The translations under genes and the position numbers were made by a program. DNA of 6,062 nucleotides from an uncultured Bdellovibrio sp. (GTDB lineage Bacteria > Bdellovibrionota > Bdellovibrionia > Bdellovibrionales > Bdellovibrionaceae). The notes beneath the pieces are model-generated. The model had not been told where the DNA came from, made no database searches, and saw nothing but the letters and a program-made list of their open reading frames with translations. The DNA is taken from the NCBI GenBank assembly GCA_946480995.1, contig CAMLMF010000170.1:1-6062 (forward strand), in the 5' to 3' direction. Within the stretch, counting starts at the first letter, position 1. Every line of letters starts with the position of its first letter. Shown here piece by piece: positions 5,771 to 6,062 of the stretch.

Positions 5771-6062
5771 TTAGAATGGCGCTTTGGTTAGGAGAAGTTT
5801 AAGATCGTCGTTGGTCAAGAAAAGACCCGCACCTAAGTAACCCGAGCGTGCGCCCGATTTATCCAAGGCATCGTTGATCCCTGCTGTGATATAAACACCG
5901 CGATAGATCGAATACGACAAGGAGCTGCGAATATTCGTTTTACTAAAGTCGAAGGCTTCAAACGAGTACTTCAACTTGCGACGGAAGAAGTGGTAATCCA
6001 CGCCAAAACCGCCTGAACTTTCGATCAAACCCCCACGCAATGTCAGGTCCCAAAAGTTTTTG
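5771..6062 (-). CDS. MCE/MlaD-family lipid-transport protein, C-terminal fragment
   Basis: Only the last 96 or so codons are in the window; the frame is open to the right edge and the gene continues beyond it. The visible part contains NFWDLTLRGGLIESSGG, then GVDYHFF, then KLKYSFEAFDFS, then VYITAGINDALDK, then GYLGAGLFLTNDDLKLLL. I recall this pattern from the C-terminal region of long MCE proteins of deltaproteobacteria and Bdellovibrio relatives: R-G-G-L-I-E-S-x-G-G, an aromatic-rich beta pattern, then G-x-G-x-x-F-x-D-D-L-K. MCE proteins are the substrate-binding subunits of ABC systems that move phospholipids between envelope membranes. The Mce domain itself would lie upstream and cannot be seen, so the family call depends on this tail. 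The internal TTG at 6040 is not a credible start, since the homologous pattern begins before it. The stop is one base from the TPR gene start. Confidence 0.72.
   Translation of the reverse strand, partial: KNFWDLTLRGGLIESSGGFGVDYHFFRRKLKYSFEAFDFSKTNIRSSLSYSIYRGVYITAGINDALDKSGARSGYLGAGLFLTNDDLKLLLTKAPF

Noticed and set aside
1..6062. CRISPR array, tRNA, rRNA, insertion sequence or attachment site
   Set aside because: No regularly spaced repeats, cloverleaf-like sequences, transposase-like frames or long terminal repeats were seen on either strand.

Overview
The window reads as an almost entirely minus-strand stretch of a Gram-negative bacterial chromosome with moderate GC. Several features suggest a Bdellovibrio-like predatory bacterium: an MCE-type lipid-transport protein, a GYF-TM-TPR protein, a lipoprotein and a YhaM-type exoribonuclease in one run, plus a free-standing, cysteine-free S4. 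This assignment rests on recalled family resemblance only and is an inference.

Layout, read right to left in the direction of transcription. The window opens inside the C-terminal part of an MCE/MlaD-family protein (6062-5771). After 1 nt comes a 584-residue protein with an N-terminal GYF_2-like domain, one membrane segment and a TPR array (5769-4015). This overlaps, as ATGA, a 236-residue lipoprotein (4018-3308), which abuts a YhaM-like OB-fold plus HD-domain 3'-5' exoribonuclease (3307-2339). That gene overlaps by 8 nt a short serine O-acetyltransferase (2346-1840), and 6 nt later comes a DUF962/Mpo1-like membrane protein (1833-1405). Spacings of 8-nt overlap to 6-nt gap make one tightly packed operon whose promoter lies beyond the right edge.

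A gap of about 120 nt then precedes a short gene for a 39-residue protein with a basic tail (1284-1165). It has a strong ribosome binding site and is followed at once by a textbook rho-independent terminator (1154-1123). A separate unit follows: a 5' leader with a small hairpin, rpsD for a cysteine-free ribosomal protein S4 (974-348), and a translationally coupled 73-residue acidic protein of unknown function (348-127).

The leftmost 120 bases differ sharply from everything else: 83 of 120 bases are G or C, against 52 of 120 in the next 120 bases. No gene could be recognised there. This edge may be a contig-joining artefact or the border of unrelated DNA.

The operon mixes envelope functions (lipid transport, lipoprotein, membrane TPR protein) with RNA turnover, cysteine synthesis and a putative fatty-acid alpha-oxidation enzyme. 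The best candidates for something undescribed are the GYF-TM-TPR plus His/Gly-rich lipoprotein pair behind the MCE gene, the unlisted 39-residue basic protein, and the S4 variant with its coupled small protein. No RNA genes, CRISPR arrays or insertion sequences were seen.
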